Assembly (NCBI RefSeq): GCF_028765545.1
Contig: NZ_JARACP010000004.1
Span: forward strand, 1-64,000
DNA length: 64,000 nt
From: Aliivibrio sp. S4MY1
GTDB taxonomy: Bacteria; Pseudomonadota; Gammaproteobacteria; Enterobacterales; Vibrionaceae
Direction: 5' to 3'
The translations under genes were made by a program, and so were the position numbers. Position 1 is the stretch's first letter. The number at the start of each line of letters is the position of its first letter. The notes under the pieces are model-generated. The model worked only from the letters and a program-made list of their open reading frames with translations. It searched no databases and had not been told where the DNA came from. Below, piece after piece: positions 19,264-29,668 of the stretch.

Positions 19264-20138
19264 TATTCTTTATTTTTTAGAACACCTTGTAGATAGTCGT
19301 CCTTCTCTTTCCATAAGTCATTTACCCACTTATGAAAGCCACGCTTAAAGGCCTTATCACCAAAGTAGTCTCCATTTACCTTTTCATCATTAGGATGCAA
19401 ATTAATACGAACAACGACTTTAGTTAATTTCCCTTGCAACATATCGATAAATGGCGAATTTTGGTTCTCTGGATACGCAAGCGTCACATCAACAATACCA
19501 TCAAACAATTCTCCCATCGCAGATAACGTAAAAGCAATGCCACCAATCTTAGGCTTAAATAAATGCTGATAAGGCGTTCGAGCTTCCAGTAATTTTTCAG
19601 GCGTTGCACGAGTCCCTTCAACAAAGTTAACCACGGTTGTTGGTACTGCTCGGAAGTTTTCACACGACTTCTTTATCGCATTAAAATCATCTTCACGACG
19701 CTCAGGATCTCGGCGCATGAATGGCATATCAGCCCCCCAACACGCCAAACCGACAAAAGGGACATAAAGTAATTCATACTTTAAAAAGAACTTAGTCATT
19801 GGGATCTTATCTTTCATTACTGAAGATAAAATCACGATATCAGCCCAACTCACATGATTCGAAAGCAATAAATACCAGTTATCTTGAGATAAGCTTTCAC
19901 CACCTTCAATTTTCCACTCTATAGTATTGTTAATATTAAGCATCCATAGGTTTAGTGTTGCCCAACCCCATAATGTTTTGTTTGCCATAGATACTGTGAT
20001 TTTTTTTACGATAGCAACAGGAAGAAGTAACTTAATCACAGCAAAAAAGCTGATAATTAAAGAGGTTAACGCTGTATTAAGCATAACAAGCAAAACACTG
20101 ATAACCAGTCGAATATTAGCAAACATAGGGTTCTTCAT
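19263..20138 (-). CDS. yihG: acyltransferase, YihG/PlsC-like
   Basis: Membrane-bound 1-acyl-glycerophosphate acyltransferase family protein. An N-terminal hydrophobic region (about 8-45), then the catalytic HX4D box NHVSWAD (near 93-99) and the substrate box FVEGTR (near 172-177). 291 aa, similar to E. coli YihG, which acts in phospholipid acylation beside PlsC. The ribosome site before the ATG at 20138 is poor; an in-frame ATG four codons later is an alternative. Confidence 0.9.
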   Translation of the reverse strand: MKNPMFANIRLVISVLLVMLNTALTSLIISFFAVIKLLLPVAIVKKITVSMANKTLWGWATLNLWMLNINNTIEWKIEGGESLSQDNWYLLLSNHVSWADIVILSSVMKDKIPMTKFFLKYELLYVPFVGLACWGADMPFMRRDPERREDDFNAIKKSCENFRAVPTTVVNFVEGTRATPEKLLEARTPYQHLFKPKIGGIAFTLSAMGELFDGIVDVTLAYPENQNSPFIDMLQGKLTKVVVRINLHPNDEKVNGDYFGDKAFKRGFHKWVNDLWKEKDDYLQGVLKNKE

Positions 20139-20224
20139 TTATTAACAGAGTGAAAATTGCGCATATAATAACAAGCCTCACTTAATATTGTTAATAAGTT
20201 TTATCCGTATCAGCATAAGTGACC

Positions 20225-21751
20225 TTAAACCGCTTGTGCTGTCAGTTGCTTTAAAAGCCTATCCATGGCGCGATAACCTACCGCTTCGGCTAAATGAATA
20301 CGTTGAATATGTTCTTCATTCGCTAAATCAGCAATCGTTCTCGCTACTTTAATGATCCGATGATAAGCACGAATAGAAAGGCCTAACTGATGTAGCGTAT
20401 TCTCTAAAAAAGCCGCATCATCTTTATGTAATGGGCAATACTGTTCTATTTCTCGACTACCCAATAAGGCATTAATTTTATTACTGCGTTTAAGCATTCG
20501 CATTCGAGCTAAAATCACTCTTTCTTTCACGGTTTGAGTTGATTCTCCTCTATCTCCCCCTTCCGTTAAGGTTCCTTTAGGTAATAAAGGGATCTCTAAA
20601 GACATATCAAAGCGATCAAGCAGCGGACCTGATATACGATTTAAGTAGCGCAAAATAAGCTGCGGATTAGTACGAGTTTGATTACCTTCGTAATAGCCCG
20701 TAGGACTTGGATTTAATGCACCTACTAATTGAAAACGAGCAGGAAACCGTGTCTTACTCGCTGCACGAGAAATGACAATTTCGCCTGACTCTAAAGGCTC
20801 ACGCAATGAATCGAGCACTTTTCTCTCAAATTCCGGCATTTCATCTAAAAATAGAATCCCATTATGGGCTAACGAGATCTCTCCCGGTCTTGGTATCGAA
20901 CCACCACCAACTAACGCGGCCATAGAGCTAGAGTGATGCGGAGAACGAAAGGGACGCGATCGCCAATTAGATTCTGTAATATTTTGATGAGTTAATGAAG
21001 CCACAGCCGCAGTTTCTAATGCCTCATCATTGGTCATCTCAGGTAATAGATCACTCATGCGAGAAGCCAGCATGGTTTTGCCTGTCCCAGGAGGACCGAG
21101 ATACAATAAATTATGACCTCCTGCTGCAGCGATTTCTAACGCTCGTTTACCTTGTTGTTGGCCAATAATATCTTGTAGATCTCGCTCCATTGCCTCCACT
21201 TCTTGTTCTATTTTTTCAGACGTTAATAATCCAAGTTGCTGCTGCCCACAAAGGAAACCGCACACCGATAACAAATGAGGGGCTGATTTATGGATATCTT
21301 TTCCAACCAACGCAGCCTGATCACCATTTTCATCAGGAACCACTAAGCACCGATTAGATTTTAATGAGGCTAAAGCTGCGGGTAACACGCCTTTTACTCG
21401 ACGCAACTCACCAGAAAGAGCAAGTTCTCCCACGAACTCATACCCATCCAATTTCGTTTCTGGTATTTGATCTGAAGCAGCAAGAATGCCAAGCGCAATC
21501 GGAAGATCAAACCGCCCTCCTTCTTTAGGTAAATCCGCCGGAGCTAAATTCACCGTGATCCGCTTTGATGGAAATTCAAAGTTAGCATTAATAATGGCGC
21601 TTCTTACCCTATCTTTCGCTTCTTTAACTGTGGTTTCAGGTAATCCAACTAAACTAAATCCCGGCATTCCATTACTGATATGAACCTCAACCGTTACCTC
21701 TGGTGCTTCAACACCAACACATGCTCGACTGTGTATTATTGCTAATCCCAT
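20225..21751 (-). CDS. comM: ComM (YifB) Mg-chelatase-like AAA+ ATPase
   Basis: Hexameric AAA+ helicase that drives branch migration during integration of transforming DNA (known from Vibrio cholerae). N-terminal Lon-protease-like ChlI domain (AIIHSRACVGVEAP ... SLVGLPETTVKEAKDRV), Walker A YLGPPGTGKTMLASR (about 217-231), Walker B ILFLDEMPEF, then sensor and C-terminal Mg_chelatase_C. 508 aa from the ATG at 21749-21751, which matches the family start; a TTG four codons upstream has no ribosome site. Intact. Divergent from the ilv leader. Confidence 0.94.
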   Translation of the reverse strand: MGLAIIHSRACVGVEAPEVTVEVHISNGMPGFSLVGLPETTVKEAKDRVRSAIINANFEFPSKRITVNLAPADLPKEGGRFDLPIALGILAASDQIPETKLDGYEFVGELALSGELRRVKGVLPAALASLKSNRCLVVPDENGDQAALVGKDIHKSAPHLLSVCGFLCGQQQLGLLTSEKIEQEVEAMERDLQDIIGQQQGKRALEIAAAGGHNLLYLGPPGTGKTMLASRMSDLLPEMTNDEALETAAVASLTHQNITESNWRSRPFRSPHHSSSMAALVGGGSIPRPGEISLAHNGILFLDEMPEFERKVLDSLREPLESGEIVISRAASKTRFPARFQLVGALNPSPTGYYEGNQTRTNPQLILRYLNRISGPLLDRFDMSLEIPLLPKGTLTEGGDRGESTQTVKERVILARMRMLKRSNKINALLGSREIEQYCPLHKDDAAFLENTLHQLGLSIRAYHRIIKVARTIADLANEEHIQRIHLAEAVGYRAMDRLLKQLTAQAV

Positions 21752-21937
21752 TTCCCTACCCAATGATTTATAAAGCGACTATTTCGACGCTTTTTATTGA
21801 TTTGTTATATATAAGCGCTAAATGAACGAGAATTGTGAATAAAATGAGAGTTTTTTCTTGTCATGAGAGCCATGTCTGTGTTACCACTAAGTTAATGTAA
21901 CGAATTATCAAAAAAAACACGCTTACGGACAGATTAA

Positions 21938-22012
21938 ATGACTTTTGTTGCTCAACTGAATATTCTAATTATTAACATTCTCGTGGTGATTCTAGTCACC
22001 GCGCGGGGATGA
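21938..22012 (+). CDS. ilvL: ilvGMDA leader peptide IlvL
   Basis: A 24-codon frame, MTFVAQLNILIINILVVILV followed by TARG, with 13 of 24 residues Ile, Leu or Val. That is the composition of the branched-chain attenuator peptides; the E. coli IlvL differs in sequence but has the same design. It starts 219 bp before ilvG and is followed by a G+C-rich segment and a terminator. Translation speed over the Ile/Leu/Val codons would choose between antiterminator and terminator. Confidence 0.9.
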   Translation: MTFVAQLNILIINILVVILVTARG

Positions 22013-22045
22013 GTGAGCAAAAAGTCGCAATAGCAACGCACACTT

Positions 22046-22080
22046 AAAACCCCCAAGCTTACAAGCAAGGGGGTTTTTTT
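22046..22080 (+). terminator. ilv operon attenuator
   Basis: Stem AAAACCCCC / GGGGGTTTT with an additional inner GCTT/AAGC helix, followed by seven T. It lies between ilvL and ilvG. A GGGG in the leader (22005-22008), next to the ilvL stop, could pair with the CCCCC arm to form a competing antiterminator. Confidence 0.9.
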
Positions 22081-22156
22081 ATAGATTCAGGAAGAAATGG
22101 GAGCACATGATGTGCAAGAATAGAGAAACAACCACTCACGCAGGGAGCGATAGTGT

Positions 22157-23803
22157 ATGAATGGCTCACAGTTAGTAGTAAAAGCCTTAAGAGATGAAGG
22201 AATAAAAACAGTCTTTGGGTATCCCGGTGGCGCAATAATGCCTATTTATGATGCGCTGTACGATGGTGGTGTAGAACATATCTTGTGCCGTCATGAGCAA
22301 GGTGCAGCAATGGCAGCTATCGGAATGGCTCGCTCAACAAAAGACGTGGCTGTTTGCTTAGCGACGTCTGGACCAGGAGCTACTAACCTCATTACCGGCC
22401 TTGCTGATGCCATGCTTGATTCCATTCCTCTTGTCGCTATTACAGGTCAAGTTGCCAGTCATTTAATCGGTACTGATGCTTTCCAAGAAATGGATGTCAT
22501 CGGGATGTCTCTCTCTTGTACTAAGCACAGTTACCTTGTTACTGATATCAATGAACTCGCTCCTGTTATTGCAGAAGCGTTTGAAGTGGCTAAAACAGGT
22601 CGTCCCGGCCCGGTTCTTATTGATATAGCAAAAGATGTTCAGGTTGCTGAAGCGCCTGTAACGACGCTTCCTCACTTTCAACCACCAGCAATTCCTGTTG
22701 CGTCACCAGAGAGTATTGAAGCTGCTGAAGCGATACTAAAAAACAGCGCTAAACCAGTATTATATGTTGGTGGTGGTGTGCAACTTGCTCATGCTACTGA
22801 TTCTGTTCGTGAATTTTTACGTCACAATCCAATGCCTTCTGTTAGTACGCTTAAAGGGTTAGGGTCAATTGAGCGTCATGACCCATACTATTTAGGCATG
22901 GTAGGAATGCACGGAACTAAGGCTGCTAACCTTGTCGTTCAAGAGTCCGATCTATTGCTTGTTGTCGGTGCTCGTTTTGATGATCGTGTAACAGGAAAGC
23001 TAGAAAGCTTCGCTCCCCACGCCAAAGTCATTCATATCGATATTGATGCTGCAGAGTTCAATAAACTTCGTCACGCTCACTCCACATTACGTGGCGATAT
23101 TAATGCCATCTTACCGCAGTTAAATACCTCTCAAGATTTAACGCCTTGGTTAGATCATGTATCAGCGCTGCGTACTGAATTTAAATGGCGTTATGATCAT
23201 CCCGGTGAACTAATCTACGCTCCGCTGTTATTAAAGCAGTTATCTGACATGATGCCAGATAGCTCAATTGTCGCTACCGATGTTGGCCAGCACCAAATGT
23301 GGGCAGCGCAACATATTCAACCACGTGCTCCTGAGAATTACTTAACTTCTGCTGGTCTCGGCACCATGGGTTTTGGCTTACCTGCGGCAATGGGCGCTAA
23401 AGTGGCTCGTCCCGATGATCAATCCATTCTGATCTCAGGCGATGGTTCGTTCATGATGAATATTCAAGAACTTGGAACCATCAAACGCAAACAAATTCCC
23501 GTAAAAATGGTACTGCTCAATAACCAACGTCTAGGTATGGTTCGCCAATGGCAGTCACTATTTTTTGATGGTCGCCACAGTGAGACGATTCTAGATGATA
23601 ACCCTGATTTTGTTGCACTGGCTGCAGCATTTGATATTCCAGGTAAAACCATCACGACAAAAGAAGAAGTTGAGCCAGCCTTAAAAGAGATGCTTGAAAG
23701 CAAGACCGCGTATTTATTACACGTACTGATCTCTGAAGAAGAAAATGTGTGGCCATTGGTTCCGCCAGGCGCAGCAAATCAAGACATGGTAGAGGGTGAA
23801 TAA
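22157..23803 (+). CDS. ilvG: acetolactate synthase II large subunit
   Basis: Condenses two pyruvates, or pyruvate and 2-oxobutyrate, in valine/isoleucine synthesis; needs ThDP, Mg and FAD. N-terminal PYR domain with the activating Glu ([10 protein letters not shown]), central FAD-type domain ([11 protein letters not shown]), C-terminal PP domain with [10 protein letters not shown] ... LLNNQ (ThDP motif, about 427-455). 548 aa, full length, so not the frameshifted form of E. coli K-12. ATG after GGAG. Overlaps ilvM by one base (TAATG). Confidence 0.96.
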   Translation: MNGSQLVVKALRDEGIKTVFGYPGGAIMPIYDALYDGGVEHILCRHEQGAAMAAIGMARSTKDVAVCLATSGPGATNLITGLADAMLDSIPLVAITGQVASHLIGTDAFQEMDVIGMSLSCTKHSYLVTDINELAPVIAEAFEVAKTGRPGPVLIDIAKDVQVAEAPVTTLPHFQPPAIPVASPESIEAAEAILKNSAKPVLYVGGGVQLAHATDSVREFLRHNPMPSVSTLKGLGSIERHDPYYLGMVGMHGTKAANLVVQESDLLLVVGARFDDRVTGKLESFAPHAKVIHIDIDAAEFNKLRHAHSTLRGDINAILPQLNTSQDLTPWLDHVSALRTEFKWRYDHPGELIYAPLLLKQLSDMMPDSSIVATDVGQHQMWAAQHIQPRAPENYLTSAGLGTMGFGLPAAMGAKVARPDDQSILISGDGSFMMNIQELGTIKRKQIPVKMVLLNNQRLGMVRQWQSLFFDGRHSETILDDNPDFVALAAAFDIPGKTITTKEEVEPALKEMLESKTAYLLHVLISEEENVWPLVPPGAANQDMVEGE

Positions 23804-24048
23804 TGCAACGTTATATTTTAGAAATTGAAGCCACTGATAAGCCGGTATTACTAGAGCGTGTATTACGTGTTATTCGCCACCGTGGTTTTGCTATCAAACA
23901 AGTATTAGCGACTCAAAACCAAGCCAGTGGTGTTGCGGCTATCGAAATTATCGTAGAAAGCGATCGTCCAATCAGCCTTCTTACCAATCAAATTGAAAAA
24001 CTTTGGGATATTACCGCGGTTCATGTATCTACCTTGAATCGCGCATAA
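23803..24048 (+). CDS. ilvM: acetolactate synthase II small (regulatory) subunit
   Basis: 81 aa, one ACT domain (YILEIEATDKPVLLERVLRVIRHRG shortened here: YILEIEATDKPVLLERV, then RHRGFAIKQV). It binds and activates the IlvG catalytic subunit. Its ATG overlaps the ilvG stop as TAATG, giving coupled and roughly stoichiometric synthesis. ilvD follows 27 bp later; the ilvE found here in E. coli is absent. Confidence 0.95.
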   Translation: MQRYILEIEATDKPVLLERVLRVIRHRGFAIKQVLATQNQASGVAAIEIIVESDRPISLLTNQIEKLWDITAVHVSTLNRA

Positions 24049-24075
24049 GATTAAAAATTTAAAGGATTAATGACC

Positions 24076-25932
24076 ATGTCTACAGCACCTAAAAATAAAT
24101 ACCGTTCAGCCACCACCACCCATGGCCGTAATATGGCTGGCGCACGTGCATTATGGCGTGCAACAGGGGTAAAAGAAGAAGATTTTGGCAAACCAATCAT
24201 CGCTGTTGTTAACTCATTCACTCAATTTGTTCCGGGTCACGTTCATTTAAAAGACATGGGACAGTTAGTTGCTGGTGAAATTGAAAAAGCCGGCGGTATC
24301 GCTAAAGAGTTTAATACCATCGCTGTTGATGATGGCATTGCGATGGGCCACGGCGGTATGCTTTATTCTCTACCATCACGTGAACTGATCGCAGACTCTG
24401 TTGAATACATGGTAAATGCACACTGTGCCGATGCGATGGTCTGCATCTCTAACTGTGACAAAATCACTCCGGGAATGATGATGGCGGCAATGCGTCTTAA
24501 TATTCCAGTGATCTTTGTTTCTGGTGGCCCAATGGAGGCGGGTAAAACTAAACTTTCAGATCAAATCATCAAACTTGATCTTGTTGATGCGATGATCCAA
24601 GGCGCTGATCCAACTATCTCTGATGAACAAAGTGAGCAAGTAGAGCGCTCTGCATGCCCAACTTGTGGTTCTTGTTCTGGTATGTTTACGGCTAACTCGA
24701 TGAACTGCCTAACTGAAGCACTTGGTTTATCTCAACCGGGTAATGGCTCAATGCTAGCTACTCACGCTGATCGTGAACAACTGTTTATCAATGCCGGTAA
24801 ACGTGTCGTTGAATTAACGAAACGCTATTATGAGCAAGGGGATGATTCCGCATTACCACGCAATATTGCGAACCGTGCTGCGTTTGAAAATGCGATGGCG
24901 CTTGATATTGCAATGGGGGGATCAAGTAATACCGTTCTTCACCTTCTTGCGTCAGCTCAAGAGGGCGATATTGATTTTGATATGGGTGACATTGATGAAA
25001 TGTCTCGTCGTGTACCTCACCTATGTAAAGTCGCTCCATCAACGCCTAAATATCATATGGAAGACGTTCACCGTGCTGGTGGTGTTATGGCTATTCTTGG
25101 TGAATTAGATCGTGCAGGCCTACTTAATGGTGATACCAATACCGTACTTGGCTTAACAATGAAAGAACAGCTAGCCCAATACGACATTATGCAAACTGAA
25201 GATGAAGCGGTACTTAAGTTCTTCCGCGCAGGTCCTGCTGGCATTCGAACCACCAAAGCTTTCTCACAAGATTGCCGTTGGGATCGCCTAGATGACGATC
25301 GCGAAAATGGCTGTATTCGTACCAAAGAAAATGCCTTTAGCCAAGAAGGTGGCCTAGCGGTTCTTTCTGGTAATATTGCGGTTGATGGCTGTATTGTAAA
25401 AACCGCTGGTGTTGATGCAGATAATCTAAAATTTCAAGGCCCTGCGATTGTTTTTGAAAGCCAAGACAGTGCAGTTGAAGGTATCTTAGGCGGAAAAGTA
25501 AAAGCTGGGGAAGTTGTGGTTATTCGCTACGAAGGACCTAAAGGCGGCCCTGGAATGCAAGAAATGCTGTACCCAACCACTTATCTTAAATCGATGGGAC
25601 TAGGTAAAGCGTGCGCGCTTCTTACTGATGGCCGCTTCTCTGGTGGCACTTCAGGTCTGTCTATTGGCCATGTATCTCCAGAAGCTGCAAGTGGTGGCAC
25701 CATTGGTTTAGTTAATTCCGGTGACATCATTACCATTGATATTCCAAACCGCTCAATTACCCTCGACGTTTCAGAAGCTGAACTTCAACAGCGCCGTGAG
25801 AAACAAAATGAGCAGGGCTGGAAGCCTGTTAATCGTCAACGTGAAGTCTCTTTTGCACTAAAAGCCTATGCAAGCATGGCAACCAGTGCAGATAAAGGTG
25901 CGGTACGTGATAAATCTAAATTAGAAGGATAG
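24076..25932 (+). CDS. ilvD: dihydroxy-acid dehydratase
   Basis: Fe-S dehydratase giving 2-oxo acids for Ile and Val. Cluster cysteines are in [11 protein letters not shown] (near 125) and [19 protein letters not shown] (near 195); the C-terminal part has [18 protein letters not shown]. 618 aa. Two ATGs are in frame, 24070 and 24076; AAAGGA at 24061-24066 is well spaced only for the second. ilvA follows after 5 bp. Confidence 0.97.
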   Translation: MSTAPKNKYRSATTTHGRNMAGARALWRATGVKEEDFGKPIIAVVNSFTQFVPGHVHLKDMGQLVAGEIEKAGGIAKEFNTIAVDDGIAMGHGGMLYSLPSRELIADSVEYMVNAHCADAMVCISNCDKITPGMMMAAMRLNIPVIFVSGGPMEAGKTKLSDQIIKLDLVDAMIQGADPTISDEQSEQVERSACPTCGSCSGMFTANSMNCLTEALGLSQPGNGSMLATHADREQLFINAGKRVVELTKRYYEQGDDSALPRNIANRAAFENAMALDIAMGGSSNTVLHLLASAQEGDIDFDMGDIDEMSRRVPHLCKVAPSTPKYHMEDVHRAGGVMAILGELDRAGLLNGDTNTVLGLTMKEQLAQYDIMQTEDEAVLKFFRAGPAGIRTTKAFSQDCRWDRLDDDRENGCIRTKENAFSQEGGLAVLSGNIAVDGCIVKTAGVDADNLKFQGPAIVFESQDSAVEGILGGKVKAGEVVVIRYEGPKGGPGMQEMLYPTTYLKSMGLGKACALLTDGRFSGGTSGLSIGHVSPEAASGGTIGLVNSGDIITIDIPNRSITLDVSEAELQQRREKQNEQGWKPVNRQREVSFALKAYASMATSADKGAVRDKSKLEG

Positions 25933-25937
25933 AGCTT

Positions 25938-27470
25938 ATGACAACACCTTCTAATCAAACTGGCGCAGAATATCTGCGTCAGATCTTACGAGCGCCTATC
26001 TATGAAGTTGCCACAGTAACGCCATTTCAAGATATGCCTCGTTTATCTGAACGTATTAATAACCGAGTGCAACTAAAACGAGAAGATCGCCAGCCTGTTC
26101 ATTCTTTTAAACTTCGTGGCGCTTATAATATGGTCTCGAACTTAACTGAAGAACAAAAAAAAGCCGGAGTGATTGCAGCCTCTGCTGGAAATCATGCTCA
26201 AGGCATGGCGTTATCAGGCACTAAATTAGGCATTCAAACGACTATCGTTATGCCTAAAACCACCCCAGATATTAAAGTTGAAGCCGTAAAAGGATTTGGT
26301 GGTAATGTCGTACTTCATGGCAGTAACTTTGATGAAGCAAAAGCCGAAGCTGAACGCTTATCTAAACTTCACGGTTATACGTTTGTTCCTCCGTTCGACC
26401 ACCCATTAGTCATTGCTGGCCAAGGGACAATAGGAATGGAGATGCTGCAACAAAATGGCCATCTCGATTATATCTTTGTTCCTGTTGGTGGTGGTGGTTT
26501 AGCAGCAGGGGTTGCTGTTCTTATTAAACAATTAATGCCTGATATCAAAGTCATTGCCGTTGAGCCCGAAGACTCTGCATGTTTAAAGGCGGCACTAGAT
26601 GCAGGTGAGCCTGTCATTCTTAATCAAGTCAGTATGTTTGCTGATGGTGTGGCGGTTAAACGTATTGGTGATGAAACCTTCCGTTTATGCCAAAAATACC
26701 TAGATGGTCATATTACGGTATCCAGTGATGAAATCTGTGCGGCGGTTAAAGATATTTTTGAAGACACTCGCGCAATCGCAGAGCCATCAGGTGCTTTAGC
26801 ATTAGCTGGATTGAAAAAATTTGCCGATAAACATCAACTAGAAAATAAACAACTAGGGACGGTACTTTCTGGTGCCAATACCAATTTTCATGGTTTACGT
26901 TACGTCTCCGAGCGCTGTGAATTAGGTGAAAAACGAGAAGGCCTATTAGCGGTAACGATCCCTGAACGTCAAGGCGCTTTCTTTGAGTTTTGTAACCTGA
27001 TTGGAGGTAGAGCCGTAACGGAATTCAACTACCGTTATAATGACGATAAACAAGCCAATATTTTTGTCGGTGTTCGCTTACAAGAAGGGCAGCAAGAGCT
27101 CGATAATATCATCAGTGATTTACAACAAGGCGATTACCCTGTAGTTGATCTCTCTGACAATGAAATGGCTAAACTGCATATCCGTTATATGATTGGTGGA
27201 AAGCCATCTAAATCCTTAAAAGAGCGTTTATACAGTTTTGAATTTCCAGAATACCCTGGAGCACTGGTTAAATTCTTAAGCACTTTAGGCACACATTGGA
27301 ATATAAGTTTGTTCAATTATCGCAATCACGGGGCTGATTATGGACGTGTTTTATGTGGTTTTGAACTAGATGATAGCGATCTCTTTGATTTCTCAAAACA
27401 CCTCAAAGAGTTAGGCTACCAATGCAAGGATGAAACAGATAACCCTGCTTATCAGTTCTTTTTATCTTAA
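25938..27470 (+). CDS. ilvA: threonine ammonia-lyase, biosynthetic
   Basis: PLP enzyme that deaminates threonine to 2-oxobutyrate, committing it to isoleucine; inhibited by Ile. The PLP lysine is in HSFKLRGAYN (near 58), the phosphate-binding loop is VPVGGGGLAAG (near 186). Two C-terminal ACT-like regulatory domains (about 325-510) identify the biosynthetic rather than catabolic form. 510 aa. Last gene of ilvGMDA; a terminator follows at 27488. Confidence 0.97.
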   Translation: MTTPSNQTGAEYLRQILRAPIYEVATVTPFQDMPRLSERINNRVQLKREDRQPVHSFKLRGAYNMVSNLTEEQKKAGVIAASAGNHAQGMALSGTKLGIQTTIVMPKTTPDIKVEAVKGFGGNVVLHGSNFDEAKAEAERLSKLHGYTFVPPFDHPLVIAGQGTIGMEMLQQNGHLDYIFVPVGGGGLAAGVAVLIKQLMPDIKVIAVEPEDSACLKAALDAGEPVILNQVSMFADGVAVKRIGDETFRLCQKYLDGHITVSSDEICAAVKDIFEDTRAIAEPSGALALAGLKKFADKHQLENKQLGTVLSGANTNFHGLRYVSERCELGEKREGLLAVTIPERQGAFFEFCNLIGGRAVTEFNYRYNDDKQANIFVGVRLQEGQQELDNIISDLQQGDYPVVDLSDNEMAKLHIRYMIGGKPSKSLKERLYSFEFPEYPGALVKFLSTLGTHWNISLFNYRNHGADYGRVLCGFELDDSDLFDFSKHLKELGYQCKDETDNPAYQFFLS

Positions 27471-27487
27471 TAACGTATGGCATTTAT

Positions 27488-27516
27488 AAGGCTAATAATT
27501 TTTTAGCCTTATTTTC
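27488..27516 (+). terminator. intrinsic terminator of the ilv operon
   Basis: 8-bp stem AAGGCTAA / TTAGCCTT with a 7-base loop, followed by ATTTTC, 18 bp after the ilvA stop. Confidence 0.75.
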
Positions 27517-27555
27517 ATTCATTTTTGAAATTCTACTATACAATCGGTTAAAAAA

Positions 27556-27564
27556 TGCTATTAT
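27556..27564 (+). promoter_or_regulatory. extended -10 promoter of the cold-shock gene
   Basis: TGC-TATTAT (27556-27564) is an extended -10 element; no good -35 is needed or seen. It predicts a start near 27571 and an untranslated leader of about 177 nt, comparable with the long leaders of E. coli cspA-type genes. The leader 27571-27747 contains no open frame. Confidence 0.55.
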
Positions 27565-27747
27565 TTTTCTCGGCCTGTAAACAGACCTATTTATCTGTAA
27601 TATTATGCTTTTGAAACCTTCGTTATACTGCTTTACCAGTTATGCTTGAAGCTTTTTATACATATGTTTTACCTCAAATAAATAATTCTTTATGGCTACA
27701 ACTTCGCATTATGCGAATTATTTACTTTAAAAAAATTAGGATTTATT

Positions 27748-27957
27748 ATGTCTAAATCAACTGGTATCGTTAAGTGGTTCAACGAAGAGAAAGGTTTCGG
27801 TTTCATTACTCAAGATAACGGCGGCGCTGACGTATTCGTTCACTTCCGTGCTATCGCAACTGAAGGTTTCAAAACTCTGAAAGAAGGCCAAGCGGTAACT
27901 TTCACTGTTGAACAAGGTCAAAAAGGCCCACAAGCTGCAGACGTTACTCCAGCTTAA
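27748..27957 (+). CDS. cold-shock protein, CspA family
   Basis: 69 aa, one cold-shock OB domain that binds single-stranded RNA/DNA and melts RNA structure. RNP1 (KGFGFIT) and RNP2 (VFVHF) are intact. TTAGGA precedes the ATG. Which Csp paralogue it is cannot be told from sequence alone. The roughly 180-nt leader suggests temperature-dependent translation or mRNA stability. A TTCG-loop terminator ends the unit. Confidence 0.95.
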   Translation: MSKSTGIVKWFNEEKGFGFITQDNGGADVFVHFRAIATEGFKTLKEGQAVTFTVEQGQKGPQAADVTPA

Positions 27958-27981
27958 TTCGAATTTTTCGAATAGAATTTT

Positions 27982-28013
27982 AAAAAATGCTGACTTCGGT
28001 CAGCATTTTTTTG
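27982..28013 (+). terminator. intrinsic terminator of the csp gene
   Basis: 13-bp stem (AAAATGCTGAC / GTCAGCATTTT core) closed by an extra-stable TTCG tetraloop, followed by a T-run. Very strong predicted terminator. Confidence 0.93.
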
Positions 28014-28037
28014 CCTATATTTTGCCTATAGACAGAT

Positions 28038-28066
28038 ATAAAAAAGAAGCCTAATGGCTTCTTTTT
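28038..28066 (-). terminator. intrinsic terminator of glmU
   Basis: 11-bp stem AAAAAGAAGCC / GGCTTCTTTTT with a 4-base loop; read on the minus strand it ends in T-rich sequence. It lies 20 bp beyond the glmU stop. Confidence 0.82.
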
Positions 28067-28085
28067 ACTATCAATAGGTTACCTA

Positions 28086-29447
28086 TTAATTATTTTTAGT
28101 TGGACGCTGCCAATTAGCAATACGGCGCTCTTTAGCTCGGCTAATATAAAGCTCATTCTCCGCAACATCTTTAGTCACTGTAGAACCAGCACCAACCGTT
28201 GCACCATTGGCTACGGTAATAGGCGCAATAAGTTGACTATCAGATCCAACAAACACATCATCACCAATAATCGTCTTAAATTTATTCGCACCATCGTAGT
28301 TACATGTGATCACACCTGCACCTACATTTACACGTTTACCAATTTCTGCATCACCAAGATAAGTTAAGTGGTTCGCTTTAGAACCTTCACCTAAACGAAC
28401 ATTCTTCACTTCAACAAAGTTACCAACGTGTGCGTCATTACACAGTTCAGCTCCTGGACGTAAGCGAGTAAATGGGCCAACGGTACAATCTTCACCAACA
28501 GTAGCACCTTCAATCACACTGTATGGGCGGATAATCGTATTATCATCAATCTCACAATCTTTAAGTACACAGCCCGCTCCGATAACGACGTTATCACCAA
28601 TCGTCACATTACCTTCAATGATCACGTTAGCATCGATCTCAATATCCATACCGCATTGCAATGATCCTCTAAGATCAAAACGGCTAGGATCGCGAAGCAT
28701 AACGCCTTGTTCTAATAGTTTTTGTGCTTGTGCTGATTGAAATGCTCTTTCTAAACGAGCTAATTGAGCACGATCATTCACGCCTTCAACTTCAATAGGG
28801 CTTACTGGATGAACAGCTTCTACTGCACGACCTTCATCATGAGCTGCAGCAATGATATCGGTAAGGTAATATTCACCCTGAGCGTTTTCATTTTTAAGTG
28901 CCGCTAACCAACGTTTCAAATCACCGCCAGTCGCAACCATTACGCCTGTGTTTATTTCTTTAATAAGCTTCTGTTCTTCCGTTGCATCTTTCTGCTCTAC
29001 AATCGCAATCACAGGACCATTACGACGAATAATACGTCCATAGCCCATAGGGTTATCTAAGACAACGGTAAGTAGTGCAATACCACCTGTTGGTTGAGCT
29101 TCTAATAAATTCTCAACGGTTTCAGTGCTAATAAGTGGAACATCACCATATAAGACTAATACTTTCTCATCATCAGCAAACTCTGGTGCCGCTTGATTTA
29201 CAGCATGGCCAGTACCTAATTGTTCAGCTTGAAGTACCCATTGAACACGCTCTTCACCCAACTCAGCTTTCATTTGATCACCACCGTGACCATAAACTAA
29301 ATGAATGTTTTGAGCACCAAGACCCTCACATGTATCAATTACATGCTTCGCCATTGGTTTACCCGCTAAAGTATGAAGTACTTTAGGTTTGTTTGAGTAC
29401 ATGCGAGTGCCTTTACCCGCTGCTAAAATTACTGCACTGAATTTCAT
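28086..29447 (-). CDS. glmU: bifunctional UDP-GlcNAc pyrophosphorylase / GlcN-1-P acetyltransferase
   Basis: Makes UDP-GlcNAc for peptidoglycan and LPS. N-terminal uridylyltransferase (1 to about 229) with [18 protein letters not shown]-terminal left-handed beta-helix acetyltransferase with hexapeptide repeats and NYDGANK. 453 aa. It follows atpC on the same strand, as in E. coli, but the terminator at 29627 and a 220-bp gap imply its own promoter. glmS, the usual partner, is not next to it. Confidence 0.97.
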   Translation of the reverse strand: MKFSAVILAAGKGTRMYSNKPKVLHTLAGKPMAKHVIDTCEGLGAQNIHLVYGHGGDQMKAELGEERVQWVLQAEQLGTGHAVNQAAPEFADDEKVLVLYGDVPLISTETVENLLEAQPTGGIALLTVVLDNPMGYGRIIRRNGPVIAIVEQKDATEEQKLIKEINTGVMVATGGDLKRWLAALKNENAQGEYYLTDIIAAAHDEGRAVEAVHPVSPIEVEGVNDRAQLARLERAFQSAQAQKLLEQGVMLRDPSRFDLRGSLQCGMDIEIDANVIIEGNVTIGDNVVIGAGCVLKDCEIDDNTIIRPYSVIEGATVGEDCTVGPFTRLRPGAELCNDAHVGNFVEVKNVRLGEGSKANHLTYLGDAEIGKRVNVGAGVITCNYDGANKFKTIIGDDVFVGSDSQLIAPITVANGATVGAGSTVTKDVAENELYISRAKERRIANWQRPTKNN

Positions 29448-29617
29448 GAAAAGCCCATTCTATTATTATGCTAACTGGTATCGACTCTAACTCTGTATCG
29501 ATACCATTTACCTAGCTAGTGGAAATCAAAATACTAAATCCATTACTGACTACTGAGTTAAATACAAAGTAATGATTAATGGAATTAACATGTGGATAAA
29601 TAAGAATATTAACATTC

Positions 29618-29650
29618 AATAAAGAAAAGGCGACCAAAATAGGTCGCCTT
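29618..29650 (-). terminator. intrinsic terminator of the atp operon
   Basis: 9-bp stem AAGGCGACC / GGTCGCCTT (29627-29650); on the minus strand it is followed by TTCTTTATT. It sits 19 bp after atpC. The same stem sequence recurs elsewhere in the window (see findings). Confidence 0.85.
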
Positions 29651-29668
29651 CTTTCTAATGGTGCTTGA

